This document shows, piece after piece, positions 34,542 through 43,144 of a stretch of 64,000 nt of DNA. The notes under the pieces are model-generated. The model ran no database searches, was not told the origin of the DNA, and saw only the letters and a list, made by a program, of their open reading frames with translations. Source of the DNA: Virgibacillus_O xinjiangensis (GTDB lineage: Bacteria; Bacillota; Bacilli; Bacillales; Amphibacillaceae). A program made the translations under genes and the position numbers. The number at the start of each line of letters is the position of its first letter. Position 1 is the stretch's first letter. The DNA lies in assembly GCF_042643145.1 (NCBI RefSeq), contig NZ_JBHRSA010000004.1:186001-250000 (forward strand). Reading direction: 5' to 3'.

Positions 34542-35319
34542 TCATTTAAATTCTTTCTTGCAGAAGTATTTCCAATCTCACCATTGTGATGTACTGGATA
34601 ATAAACAGGGAGTCTTGAGAATTCAGTTGACAGAGGAAATGGATAAAGCCTTGATGAACAGGCCTTTCTATTGGCATTATGTGAATAATGCCGGAATGAA
34701 GGGCAACCCAATGGCGTTGACGCTCATAACAAATCCGGACAAGAGGGGAGAAAAGGGCGAGTGGGTGCATTTTGGCAGCCCACGGCTTCAACAGATCATC
34801 CGCCATTTGATCAACAATGAGAAACAGACCGTACTTTTCCAGAAAATTGATACACACAAGAACGTGCCGTTACATCCGTGGCTTGTCATCAACATGAAAA
34901 TCAGCTATACGGGTAGACAAAGAAAGGAGGAACTCCATTCGATCGGCTTGCATCTAATCAGCGGAAAAATGGAAACAGAGATGATGGAAAAACTCTCCAA
35001 CATACCGCTGGATCTTAAAATCTCTGATTACTGTTATACCTTGTCTCCCCTTATACGGTGGAAAAGCGGCTTCCTCCGTATTCAATCCGTGCTCGACAAC
35101 TATATTGAAAATCAATCCCATGAATGGGCGGAACAGTCTATTTCTGCCCTTCGAGAGGAGCAGGATATGCTGAATTATTTCTATGGAGAAGCCGGTGAAG
35201 ATGCACAAAAAGAAAAGGAGATGCAGGAAATAGAGGAACGCTATCAGCCAAGCGTTTCATTTGAAGTAATCAATGGGGGAATTTTTTATCTTACAGAGAA
35301 TTGGTCCAAGCAAAAATAG
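34531..35319 (+). CDS. yqhG: YqhG family protein
   Basis: 262 aa, soluble, no recognised catalytic motif. It begins MAIDHLNSFLQKYF after AGGGAGGA and overlaps yqhH. Conserved-looking parts: MNRPFYWHYVNNAGMKG near residue 42 and WVHFGSPRLQQII near 81. Function unknown; genomic coupling with the helicase YqhH suggests it is a partner or substrate adaptor (inference). The frame is open upstream within yqhH but without a better start. Confidence 0.85.
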   Translation: MAIDHLNSFLQKYFQSHHCDVLDNKQGVLRIQLTEEMDKALMNRPFYWHYVNNAGMKGNPMALTLITNPDKRGEKGEWVHFGSPRLQQIIRHLINNEKQTVLFQKIDTHKNVPLHPWLVINMKISYTGRQRKEELHSIGLHLISGKMETEMMEKLSNIPLDLKISDYCYTLSPLIRWKSGFLRIQSVLDNYIENQSHEWAEQSISALREEQDMLNYFYGEAGEDAQKEKEMQEIEERYQPSVSFEVINGGIFYLTENWSKQK

Positions 35320-35345
35320 CAGAGGTTGTTTACATCCCTGCTATT
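35315..35345. terminator. Hairpin embracing the yqhG and yqzE stops
   Basis: AATAGCAG and CTGCTATT are exact complements, and the two arms contain the stop codons of the two convergent genes. Short stem and modest T content make it a tentative bidirectional terminator. Confidence 0.45.
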
Positions 35346-35520
35346 CTGCCTTCTTTCGTATTGTTTTCCATGCAAAGGGAATCACTCCCAGCCATCTGTT
35401 TATATAAAAAGGATGTCCCTGTTGGTCCTTTTCTTTCTTTTTCTTCCTCTCAGCCGGGGGCTGATCCATATATTGTACAAGCTGCTGAGTGACAAATTTA
35501 ACATAATCATTACCTGACAA
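35341..35520 (-). CDS. yqzE: YqzE family protein, inverted relative to comG
   Basis: About 59 residues starting MSGNDYVKFVTQQLVQYMD, then PPAERKKKKEKD and FYINRWLGVIPFAW, which match the YqzE family in order and size (B. subtilis YqzE 58 aa). I chose the TTG at 35520 because GGAGG lies eight bases before it; in-frame ATG and GTG codons just upstream are too close. In B. subtilis yqzE lies at the end of the comG operon on the same strand; here it is ahead of comGA on the opposite strand. Function unknown. Confidence 0.75.
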   Translation of the reverse strand: MSGNDYVKFVTQQLVQYMDQPPAERKKKKEKDQQGHPFYINRWLGVIPFAWKTIRKKAE

Positions 35521-35665
35521 TCTCATCACCTCCCGTCGCTTTGTATTATATCTTTTCCTTACTATATCTAGTTTATTCCAAATTTATTTAATAAAAAGCA
35601 AGAAAAATAAAGGAGTCTCTTTTTTTTTGTCGAATAATAAACGATGAGAGGAGGTGAACATTACC

Positions 35666-36676
35666 TTGAATCACGCTGCCACTCTATCCGATCAATTGCT
35701 CCATTCCGCTGTAGAAGCTCAAGCTTCGGATATTCACTTCTACCCGTTCTCCAACCACACGAATATTTATTTCAGGATTTTGGGAGAACGCTTGTACTAT
35801 AAAAAACTCCCCAATTCCCAATACCATCTATTGCTGACGTATTACAAATTCACCGCTGGAATGGATATCGGAGAAACAAGAAAGCCGCAAGATGGAGCAG
35901 TTGTCCATAACGACTCAGGAACCCCCTATTCTCTTCGTCTGTCCACCCTACCGGTCAATCAAATGGAAAGCTTAGCCATCCGGATTCTCCCCCAGCATGA
36001 TAAACTTCCGTTGGAGCAATTGTTTCTTTTCCCCCATCAATTGGCAAAAATTAAAAGTTGGCTCACCAATCGTGCAGGCATCATTTTGTTCACAGGCCCG
36101 ACAGGCAGCGGCAAAACGACCACCCTTTACGCCCTCTTGCAAACCATCCTTAAAGAAAATTCCTACCAGACCATCACCTTGGAAGACCCAATTGAAAAGG
36201 ATATTGATGATATCCTCCAAGTGCAAATCAATGAAAAAGCCGGAATTACCTATCAGACAGGTCTAAAAGCAGCCCTGCGCCATGACCCGGATATTCTGAT
36301 GATCGGAGAAATACGCGATCAGCAGACGGCTTCCTTTGCATTCGAAGCGTCTTTGACAGGTCACTTGGTACTCAGTACACTGCATGCCAAAGATGCAGTC
36401 GGCACACTCCAGCGATTAATGGAAATGGGATTGTCTTCTGTCGATTTGCAGCAATCTCTTATTGCTGTTGCCGCCTTGGAACTGCTGCCGCTTCGTTTAA
36501 AAGAAAGCGTGAATCGGAGAGCTGCTATAATGGAACTTTTAGATGGCAGACCACTTGAAAAGATACTCAATGGGGAGGAAAAAAGTAAATCCCCTACCTT
36601 CCAATCATTTGATTCCTTAAGAAAGAAGGCCTTTGCCTATGGGTTTCTGCCACAGAACACTTTCCAAAAGAAATAA
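35666..36676 (+). CDS. comGA: Competence pilus ATPase ComGA
   Basis: GspE/PilB-type ATPase that drives assembly of the transformation pseudopilus. HASD-like QASDIHFYPF near residue 20, AMDIGE-type GMDIGETRKPQDG near 65, Walker A GPTGSGKTTTLY near 143, the Asp box ITLEDPIE, Walker B HDPDILMIGEIRD and the His box GHLVLSTLHAKDA are present. The region after LEL that normally holds a tetracysteine zinc site has no Cys here, so the protein is about 20 aa shorter than the B. subtilis one. Start: TTG at 35666, eight bases after GGAGGTGA; the GTG four codons earlier is part of that site. Confidence 0.94.
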   Translation: MNHAATLSDQLLHSAVEAQASDIHFYPFSNHTNIYFRILGERLYYKKLPNSQYHLLLTYYKFTAGMDIGETRKPQDGAVVHNDSGTPYSLRLSTLPVNQMESLAIRILPQHDKLPLEQLFLFPHQLAKIKSWLTNRAGIILFTGPTGSGKTTTLYALLQTILKENSYQTITLEDPIEKDIDDILQVQINEKAGITYQTGLKAALRHDPDILMIGEIRDQQTASFAFEASLTGHLVLSTLHAKDAVGTLQRLMEMGLSSVDLQQSLIAVAALELLPLRLKESVNRRAAIMELLDGRPLEKILNGEEKSKSPTFQSFDSLRKKAFAYGFLPQNTFQKK

Positions 36677-37694
36677 TCGGAGTTTGTCGGACGTACAACA
36701 ACTGCGCTTCCTGGATCGCTTGAGCCGGCTATTGTCGACAGGCTATCCGATAGTTAAAGCACTTGAAGCCGTTAAGTGGGATGAAGAGCTGAAGTCTACT
36801 GCAGACATAATTATCCATTCGTTAAAAAACGGGAAGCCATTAGATCGAGCTTTTGAAGATGCAGACTTCCATACATCCATCATTTCCTACTTATATTTCA
36901 TCCGAGCAAACGGTGATATACTGGGAAGTATTTCAAAATGCGCCAAAATGTTTGAAGACAGGCTTAAACACCGGAAAAAAATAAAGGAGATTATTCGCTA
37001 TCCCCTTGTACTCCTCGTTATATTTTCCATTCTGTTATACTTCCTTAAAGCCTCCGTGCTTCCTTCTTTCACCAACCTTTTTCATACCAACTCTGAGGCT
37101 TCCGCAGCAAGTGTTCACCTCTCCCTTCTTATCATAGATATATCAACCACGTTTCTCGTCGTTTTTATCATCATTCTTGCCTTTACAGCCGTATTAGGAC
37201 GTTATCTTAAGAGGTTTGTGCATATTGAAAAGCAAATTAAATGGTATACGTTGATTCCTTTCTATCGATCTTTTTTGAAAATGCATACTTCCTTATTGTT
37301 CGCTACCCACTTTGGGATGATGTTGAAAACGGGCATGCCTTTCAGCAAAATCTTAACCTATATGGCAAATCAAGAAAAACTGCCTATCATCGCGCATTAC
37401 TCCTCATTAATGGAAGGAGAAATGAAGAAAGGCCTTCCCATCTATTCATTACTTACGCAAATGTCCTTATTGGATAGACAGTTGACCTCCATTTTCAGAA
37501 AAAATGCAGATATGCAGGAGTTGGAAAAAGACTTGATTGTATACGCTGAAATGATATTGGAGGAATTGGAGAGAAAGACCGTTAAAGCAATAACCTTGAT
37601 TCAGCCAATGTTCTTTATCATCTTGGCAGGCGTCATTGTATTCATTTACATTACTCTGATGTGGCCGATGTACCAAATGATTCAATCCATTTAA
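36639..37694 (+). CDS. comGB: Competence protein ComGB
   Basis: Polytopic membrane platform protein of the pseudopilus, PilC/GspF family. Three TM helices: about residues 120-145, 165-190 and 325-348. Two GspF repeats begin at RFLDRLSRLLSTGYPIVKALE and LLFATHFGMMLKTGMPFSKIL. About 351 aa, a little longer than B. subtilis (323). It overlaps the 3' end of comGA by about 38 bp. Start uncertain: ATG at 36639, or a TTG at 36633. Confidence 0.92.
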   Translation: MGFCHRTLSKRNNRSLSDVQQLRFLDRLSRLLSTGYPIVKALEAVKWDEELKSTADIIIHSLKNGKPLDRAFEDADFHTSIISYLYFIRANGDILGSISKCAKMFEDRLKHRKKIKEIIRYPLVLLVIFSILLYFLKASVLPSFTNLFHTNSEASAASVHLSLLIIDISTTFLVVFIIILAFTAVLGRYLKRFVHIEKQIKWYTLIPFYRSFLKMHTSLLFATHFGMMLKTGMPFSKILTYMANQEKLPIIAHYSSLMEGEMKKGLPIYSLLTQMSLLDRQLTSIFRKNADMQELEKDLIVYAEMILEELERKTVKAITLIQPMFFIILAGVIVFIYITLMWPMYQMIQSI

Positions 37695-37707
37695 GGAGGA
37701 ATAATTT

Positions 37708-38028
37708 ATGTTGAAAAGTAATAAAGGTTTTACATTAATTGAGATGCTCATCGTGTTGACCATCATCTCTGTATTGATTATTCTGATCGTCCCTAATCTG
37801 AGTACCCGAAGTGAGAGCGTTCATGATACAGGTTGCGAAGCACTTGTATCTGTTGTCGAGTCACAGGTTGCACTTTATCATTTGGAAAATGGGGATTACC
37901 CGGAAACTCTTGCTGCTTTGGCTGCAGATGACTATATTACGGAAGACCAGACGACATGTTCAAATGGACAGGATTTAAATTATACCAATACAGACGGCAG
38001 TGTAAGTGTACCAACCGCAATTGAATAA
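37708..38028 (+). CDS. comGC: Major competence pseudopilin ComGC
   Basis: 106 aa. Prepilin leader of seven residues ending in G, then FTLIEMLIVLTIISVLIILIV: cleavage by ComC would leave F as the first residue, with E at +5. Two cysteines (near residues 43 and 84) could form the intramolecular disulfide that stabilises ComGC. AAGGAGG lies 7 bp ahead of the ATG. Confidence 0.95.
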   Translation: MLKSNKGFTLIEMLIVLTIISVLIILIVPNLSTRSESVHDTGCEALVSVVESQVALYHLENGDYPETLAALAADDYITEDQTTCSNGQDLNYTNTDGSVSVPTAIE

Positions 38029-38437
38029 GGGTTTCACCCTATTGGAACTGCAAATTTCTCTTGGTATCATCGCAATCCTCCTCTTTCTCTCCGTTCCCGT
38101 TTCCCTGTCCCTTCTGGAACAGCAGCGGGAGAAAGAGTTTCTGGAAACTTTTGAACATGATGTGCTTTATATCCAACATCTTGCATCTTCCACACTGAAT
38201 AATGTACGTATTACTTTTCAAAGCGACAAATATACTATTTTCTATGAATCGAAAGCAATAGAAGTGAGAGAGTATCCGCCTGGAGTACGTATGGCTCCCA
38301 GTTCCTTCAGGTATCTTTCTTTTACGAAAACAGGCTCTATACGCCAAGCTGGACAGATCTTGATCACTACTCCAAGCCATCATTATTCAGCAGTATTTCC
38401 ACCCGGGAAAGGAAGGTTCCATCTTGTTGAATACTAG
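38006..38437 (+). CDS. comGD: Minor competence pseudopilin ComGD
   Basis: 143 aa with a type IV prepilin start: leader, then GFTLLELQISLGIIAILLFLSV. E at +5 is present. The start is taken as GTG at 38006, overlapping comGC by 23 bp; a TTG at 38021 would leave only a three-residue leader. No strong ribosome-binding site, consistent with translational coupling. Confidence 0.9.
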   Translation: MYQPQLNKGFTLLELQISLGIIAILLFLSVPVSLSLLEQQREKEFLETFEHDVLYIQHLASSTLNNVRITFQSDKYTIFYESKAIEVREYPPGVRMAPSSFRYLSFTKTGSIRQAGQILITTPSHHYSAVFPPGKGRFHLVEY

Positions 38438-38765
38438 AGGTTTCACCTTCATTGAAAGTTTGGTGGCATTTACCATCCTGATGACGACAGTAACCACCGT
38501 ATTTCCGATAATAGCCCTTGTATCCACCGAACAGGCAATCCTAAGTGATCGTCGGGATATCTCCTTGCGTCTGCACGATGAACTACAGTTATATATCAGG
38601 CAAGACGACCGTCCACTGCCTGCTGAGTATACGAAATCCCATTCTGTTCGTGACGTTACGTATTCTTTTTTCATGGATGCCGGATTTATCAAAGGATGTG
38701 CTGAATGGAAAAATGCAAAACATAAAGAAGAAATTTATTGTATCTATGGCATTAAGGAAAAATGA
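38424..38765 (+). CDS. comGE: Minor competence pseudopilin ComGE
   Basis: 113 aa, starting at a TTG (38424) seven bases after AAGGAAGG. MLNTRGFTFIESLVAFTIL is a prepilin signal with E at +5. It overlaps the end of comGD by 14 bp. Weakly conserved beyond the N-terminus, as usual for ComGE; assigned mainly by operon order. Confidence 0.85.
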   Translation: MLNTRGFTFIESLVAFTILMTTVTTVFPIIALVSTEQAILSDRRDISLRLHDELQLYIRQDDRPLPAEYTKSHSVRDVTYSFFMDAGFIKGCAEWKNAKHKEEIYCIYGIKEK

Positions 38766-39162
38766 AGATGGGTTTACTTTCATTAATCTGTTTTTTGCAC
38801 TGAGCCTCCTTGCAATAAGTCTCCCTTTCGTAAGTTATTTGATTTTATATCCCCAACCAAAAGACAATCTAGAAGAAATATCTATCCAGCAGTTCTTCCG
38901 TTTTGTCCGCAATGACCTGATCCAATCGGTCGGTTTTGAACTCACTACCGACTCTATGCAGTTAGAACTCCCTGACCATTCCACGGCTACCATTGAGATA
39001 TATCAAAATAGTATACGAAGACGGGTAGATGGCAGAGGACACGAAATTTACTTGAGAAACATTAAACATGTGGAGTTTTTAGAGTTAAACCACGGTATTC
39101 GAATAACCGTCACTTCCCTTAAAGGTGATAAATATGAAAAGACTCTTATATTTTATGAATAA
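38746..39162 (+). CDS. comGF: Competence protein ComGF
   Basis: About 138 aa: MALRKNEDGFTFINLFFALSLLAI gives a prepilin-like hydrophobic N-terminus, but the residue at the +5 position is Asn rather than Glu. The C-terminal part (ELPDHSTATIEIYQNSIRRRVDGRG...) is typical of ComGF. Start uncertain: ATG 38746 gives an 8-residue leader; ATG 38713 in the same frame would give 149 aa. Overlaps the end of comGE. Confidence 0.85.
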   Translation: MALRKNEDGFTFINLFFALSLLAISLPFVSYLILYPQPKDNLEEISIQQFFRFVRNDLIQSVGFELTTDSMQLELPDHSTATIEIYQNSIRRRVDGRGHEIYLRNIKHVEFLELNHGIRITVTSLKGDKYEKTLIFYE

Positions 39163-39508
39163 GAAAGAACATGGCTTTTTCCTGCCGTATGTACTGGTGA
39201 TTATTCTAGTGGTTTTGTCCGGTGTGGCTTCAAGTATACATGCATATAAAAATACCATTGATATTAGCAGGAATCATCTAGAGGAAATCAAGATTGAGAC
39301 ATTATTTCAAATGGGTAGAGCAAAAGTAGAAAAAGATCTAGACACCCAAGAAGAGGTGCCGCGTCTCGCAATGTACGATTTCCCAGATGGAAACGTCGTC
39401 ATCGATATTTTTCCTATGGACCCGGATACGTTATTGCTGCATTTTTTGATAACTACTGACTATTCGCAAACAGAGTTGACTAACTACATGAAGTTCCAAC
39501 ACCAATGA
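39134..39508 (+). CDS. comGG: Competence protein ComGG
   Basis: 124 aa, start ATG 39134 after AAAGGTGAT, overlapping the end of comGF by 29 bp. N-terminus MKRLLYFMNKKEHGFFLPYVLVIILVVLSG is a prepilin-like segment with a hydrophobic helix and no Glu at +5, as in ComGG of other bacilli. Last gene of the operon; no obvious terminator follows. Confidence 0.85.
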   Translation: MKRLLYFMNKKEHGFFLPYVLVIILVVLSGVASSIHAYKNTIDISRNHLEEIKIETLFQMGRAKVEKDLDTQEEVPRLAMYDFPDGNVVIDIFPMDPDTLLLHFLITTDYSQTELTNYMKFQHQ

Positions 39509-39628
39509 ACAGACATTTATACCTATTTTGCAAGGTTAAATTCTTTGTCTTCAGTAACATTCGTTTACAACTATTAATTACTCGTATATAATAACAATGA
39601 TAAGGTTATCAAAAGGAGGGGGAAAAGC

Positions 39629-39871
39629 ATGGATCGGATGTTTCGTGTGCTTGCCTTTTGGACAGGTATTTTCACTGTTATGTTCTATGTAGGTGATATG
39701 ACGACAACTGCTTTATTGTTCCTTGTTCAAACGGCATTTTTCCTTACATTGAGCTACTTAAGATTATCTGAACGCATGTATATGTATATGTTCGGTGCTT
39801 ACTGTACAGTATTTTTCGTCGGCTTTACATGGTATTCGGAATTTATACTTGTACCTGGGTTCGGACATTAA
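39629..39871 (+). CDS. yqgY: DUF2626 small membrane protein (YqgY)
   Basis: 80 aa with three short TM segments (about 7-23, 27-43, 51-70), starting MDRMFRVLAFWTGIFTVMFYVGDM. Length, composition and position after comG match the DUF2626 family, YqgY in B. subtilis. AGGAGG is present upstream. Function unknown. Confidence 0.85.
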   Translation: MDRMFRVLAFWTGIFTVMFYVGDMTTTALLFLVQTAFFLTLSYLRLSERMYMYMFGAYCTVFFVGFTWYSEFILVPGFGH

Positions 39872-39876
39872 AAGCC

Positions 39877-39912
39877 AAAAAAACCCTATCCGTATATGGA
39901 TAGGGTTTTTTT
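39877..39912. terminator. Bidirectional terminator between yqgY and yqgX
   Basis: AAACCCTATCC and GGATAGGGTTT with A7 before and T7 after; serves the convergent genes on both sides. Confidence 0.9.
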
Positions 39913-39913
39913 G

Positions 39914-40540
39914 TTATCGCGTAGAAACGAAGGGGTTCTCCCTTTTCTCTTCTCCAATGGCCGTAGTAGGTCCATGGCCGGGGTATATTGTACATTCTTC
40001 TGCGAGCTGATATAGCTTTTCCCTAATGCTTTTCTCCAACTCTTGGAAATCTCCCCCAGGCAAATCTGTTCTTCCTATACCACGTTGAAAAAGAACATCT
40101 CCACTAAAAACGCGGTCTTGCTCCCTGAAAACGAAACTTACACTTCCCGGTGAGTGACCGGGTGTATGTAAGACTTCAAATGAAAAACTGCCAATATTCA
40201 TCCTACCCGGCTTTATGGTATGCTCGGCAACTGAAGTAGCAACTTCATTGTCTGTAAACAGGAGAGAGCCATTAAGCTTAGGGTCTTCCAGCCAATCAGC
40301 CTCTTTCTCATGAAGATATACATCTATCTGGTAATGCTTTCGCAGCTCTCCGACGGCGCCAATATGGTCGAAATGAGCATGTGTCAACAATATGGCAGCA
40401 GGCTTCAACTGTTGGTGTTCCATAAATTCAATGACTCTATGAGCATCACCGCCCGGATCGATCACTAGTGCTTCCTTCCCCTCCTGTAAAATATAACAGT
40501 TAGTCCCTAATGGGCCCAGCTGCATAGCATGTATTTCCAT
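39914..40540 (-). CDS. yqgX: Metallo-beta-lactamase fold hydrolase (YqgX, glyoxalase II-like)
   Basis: 208 aa hydrolase with the metal motif THAHFDHIG near residue 56, HTPGHSPGSVSF near 130, SGDVLF and a C-terminal YPGHGPTT. B. subtilis YqgX is described as acting on bacillithiol- or glutathione-type thioesters; the substrate here is inferred. I chose the ATG at 40540 (MEIHAMQLG), six bases after GGAGG; 28 upstream codons in the frame have no ribosome-binding site and lack family similarity. Confidence 0.88.
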   Translation of the reverse strand: MEIHAMQLGPLGTNCYILQEGKEALVIDPGGDAHRVIEFMEHQQLKPAAILLTHAHFDHIGAVGELRKHYQIDVYLHEKEADWLEDPKLNGSLLFTDNEVATSVAEHTIKPGRMNIGSFSFEVLHTPGHSPGSVSFVFREQDRVFSGDVLFQRGIGRTDLPGGDFQELEKSIREKLYQLAEECTIYPGHGPTTAIGEEKRENPFVSTR

Positions 40541-40724
40541 CATAACCCTCCTATAATTATAATTATCTCCTACTAGGTATCCAATGGATAAAACCATGGT
40601 TATACCTCGACAAAAATCATACAATAATATAAAATAAGAGATATAATCGTCTGATTACATAATAATACAACTGAATTTCCTTTACCAAGGATAACTTTTA
40701 GGAATTGTATAAGGAGGAAATGAC

Positions 40725-40901
40725 ATGATGCATTCTGTATTGGCAATTTTATTTTTATTGGTGGCTCTCTTAGCTGTTGTATCCGTAATCCGTCAGTTGA
40801 AATTTAAGAACTTGTTTGCTCTTGGATTCTCTGCGGTTACTGCACTGGCATTTGGTTTCTTTGCGATAGCCACCCTCATCTCGGAAATATCAGGATCTTA
40901 A
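40725..40901 (+). CDS. yqgW: DUF2759-type small membrane protein (YqgW-like)
   Basis: A 58-residue ORF with two TM helices (about 3-22 and 31-53) separated by the basic turn RQLKFKNL. GGAGG lies seven bases before ATG 40725, a second ATG follows at once, and a terminator closes the gene at 40922-40950. Size, topology and position beside yqgX fit the DUF2759 family (YqgW in B. subtilis). Function unknown. Confidence 0.78.
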   Translation: MMHSVLAILFLLVALLAVVSVIRQLKFKNLFALGFSAVTALAFGFFAIATLISEISGS

Positions 40902-40921
40902 ACAGCAGTAGAAATAAACAG

Positions 40922-40952
40922 AAGGCTGACGTATTATACAAGTCAGCCTTTT
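40922..40952 (+). terminator. Terminator of the yqgW-like gene
   Basis: AAGGCTGAC and GTCAGCCTT, an 11-base loop, then TTG. Confidence 0.7.
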
Positions 40953-40966
40953 GTGTACCATAACGC

Positions 40967-41000
40967 AAAAAAACTGCCCTACACTTAGGGCAGTTTTTTT
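40967..41000 (-). terminator. Terminator of the LTA synthase-type gene
   Basis: AAACTGCCCT and AGGGCAGTTT with a six-base loop; the A7 and T7 flanks would work in both directions. Confidence 0.88.
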
Positions 41001-41001
41001 A

Positions 41002-42936
41002 TTATTCATCTTCTTCTTCAAACTCAATAAACCGGAATAAGTCTCCATAAACAAGATTGTCGGAATAAGCCAATTCTTTTTCCACTTTTTCCTGGATAGG
41101 AGCACAAGGACCGTCTGCAGCAGCTGACGAATCTACAGCATGATCTTCATTCGTATTCTCCGTCTCTGCTTCAAGCTTCTCGCCAGTTTCCCTGTCATAA
41201 CATATGCCAGCGGTAGAAATATATTCTTCGCTCACAAAGTCGCCGTTCCTTAAAGCTACATAGCCTTTTCTGTTATCAGAGAACAGGTCATTGCCAAAAC
41301 GGATTTCATTTTCATCCTCTTCAATTCCCAACAGACTCATCATCGTTGGTTTCATATCAATCTGTCCAGAAACTTCGGAAATCACCTCTCCCTTCCCGTG
41401 ACCTGGAATGTGTATAAATAATGGAACTCGTTGCAGCTGTACCTGGTCATACGGTGTGATAGTATCCTTGTCCAAGTATTGTGCCATTGCTTTGTTATGG
41501 TTGGCACTGATGCCGATATGGTCCCCCATTATCACAATGACAGAATCCTCATACAGGCCTGTTTCTTTCAAGTGTCCGAAGAAATCCTCGATTGCTTCAT
41601 CCATATATCGGACAGCCGGGAAGAATTTATTCAACGTATTGGAATTGGAATCATATGGCTCCAACGTAGTTTCATCCTCCGGCATATCAAATGGAAAGTG
41701 GTTTGTCAGTGTTATGAACTTGGAATAGAATGGTTGTTCCATCGATTCCAGATACTTCATGGACTGCTCAAAGAATGGCTTATCCAGCAATCCCCAACCA
41801 AAGGAGTTTTCCTCCGTCACTTCATAGGATTCCTCCCCGTAGAAGTGGTCAAATTCCATACTGTTGTACATCTGCTCCCTGTTCCAGAAGCTTTTATTGT
41901 TTGCGTGGAGAACCGATGAGGTGTACCCTTTTTCTTCAAGAATCCCTGGAAGTGCATGGTACTCATTGCCGCCGTGAGTGAAGAATACTGCTCCTCTTGA
42001 GAGAGGATGCAAGGAATTCTCTACCAGGAATTCTGAATCGGAAGTGTTTCCCTGTCCAGTCTGCTCATAGAAATTCTCAAAGTAGTACGTATCTTTATCA
42101 TCTATCAAACTATTTAGGAAAGGAGTAATTTCTTCCCCATGAAGCGTATTGCCAATGACAAATTCCTGAAGCGATTCTGCATTGATATATATTACATTCT
42201 TACCTTCCGCAGCGCCGAACATTTCAGATTTGCCTTCCTCTACTTTCACATTCTTATCAATGAATTCTTGTATTTCCGGAAGTTCATTACCGTCTGCAAA
42301 TACTCGTTGGGACTCCGTCTTGGATTGTACGATAATATCGTAAATGTGAAAGTTGAATAGACCGATGTTTTTCACCAGGTACTCTCGGTCGAAACCTCGT
42401 GTGAACAACTGAGGTCTTTCCATTTCTGCCAAGAAGAAATTCCCGGCCAGCAGAACCAAGGACATGGCCATGGCGAAAACCTTTCCGCTCCGTGCGTAAT
42501 GTACGCTCATATTTTTCTCATACTTTTTACTCAGATACCAGATAAGGACGACATCCGCGAAAAGCAGGACATCGTATGGCATGATCAGCGTGAAAATACT
42601 TGAACCGAGATCTGCCATGTTGCTTCCCATAAACAGTTGAGGTATCGTGATGAAATCTGTAAATTGTCGGTAGAAGACTACATTCGCAAAGACAATCAAA
42701 CTTGCCGCCAGAGCACCATAACGGATGAATTTCATCTGACGCGATTGTTTATTGAACCAAACGCTGATGGCAAAAAATAAAAATGCCGTTACAAAAGGAT
42801 TAATCAGCAGGATGAACTCCTGCATTGAATTTTCTAGGCCGATATTAAATACAAAGCGGTATACAATATAACTTTTCAAGCCGAACAACAGCGCCGCGAT
42901 AATATACAGCGGGACGCTGGGTCGTTTCCATTCCAT
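41002..42936 (-). CDS. yqgS: Lipoteichoic acid synthase-type sulfatase (YqgS/LtaS family)
   Basis: 644 aa. Five TM helices lie in the first 170 residues, then an extracellular sulfatase-fold domain. The nucleophile T298 in TGQGNTSDSEF and metal ligand E254 in YINAESLQ match the positions known from LtaS; GDHIGISANH is the C-terminal metal motif. Such enzymes polymerise glycerol phosphate from phosphatidylglycerol onto a glycolipid anchor, or prime that chain. B. subtilis has four paralogues (LtaS, YfnI, YqgS, YvgJ); the locus beside glcK corresponds to YqgS. The acidic tail after residue 600 may be released. Confidence 0.9.
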   Translation of the reverse strand: MEWKRPSVPLYIIAALLFGLKSYIVYRFVFNIGLENSMQEFILLINPFVTAFLFFAISVWFNKQSRQMKFIRYGALAASLIVFANVVFYRQFTDFITIPQLFMGSNMADLGSSIFTLIMPYDVLLFADVVLIWYLSKKYEKNMSVHYARSGKVFAMAMSLVLLAGNFFLAEMERPQLFTRGFDREYLVKNIGLFNFHIYDIIVQSKTESQRVFADGNELPEIQEFIDKNVKVEEGKSEMFGAAEGKNVIYINAESLQEFVIGNTLHGEEITPFLNSLIDDKDTYYFENFYEQTGQGNTSDSEFLVENSLHPLSRGAVFFTHGGNEYHALPGILEEKGYTSSVLHANNKSFWNREQMYNSMEFDHFYGEESYEVTEENSFGWGLLDKPFFEQSMKYLESMEQPFYSKFITLTNHFPFDMPEDETTLEPYDSNSNTLNKFFPAVRYMDEAIEDFFGHLKETGLYEDSVIVIMGDHIGISANHNKAMAQYLDKDTITPYDQVQLQRVPLFIHIPGHGKGEVISEVSGQIDMKPTMMSLLGIEEDENEIRFGNDLFSDNRKGYVALRNGDFVSEEYISTAGICYDRETGEKLEAETENTNEDHAVDSSAAADGPCAPIQEKVEKELAYSDNLVYGDLFRFIEFEEEDE

Positions 42937-43144
42937 ATAAGTTCCTCCTTCAAAATGTTCCCATTTCTTTCCCTTATGCTCTTATTGTTATTAACCAGTT
43001 AATTAATTGATGCCGTTTTTAGTGCTGTTCCTTTCTACTTCTCGCAGACCCTTTAATAATTTCCCTACCAGGAAGCAGTTGAAACCATCTATATTAAGTT
43101 TAATAGAATAAGATTCTTATTGAGAATTAAGACTTAATATATCA

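Noticed and set aside
35628..35634. TGTCGAA upstream of comGA as a Spo0A site
   Set aside because: About eight copies of the heptamer are expected by chance in both strands of 64 kb, and comG is normally controlled by ComK; I could not find clear ComK boxes either.
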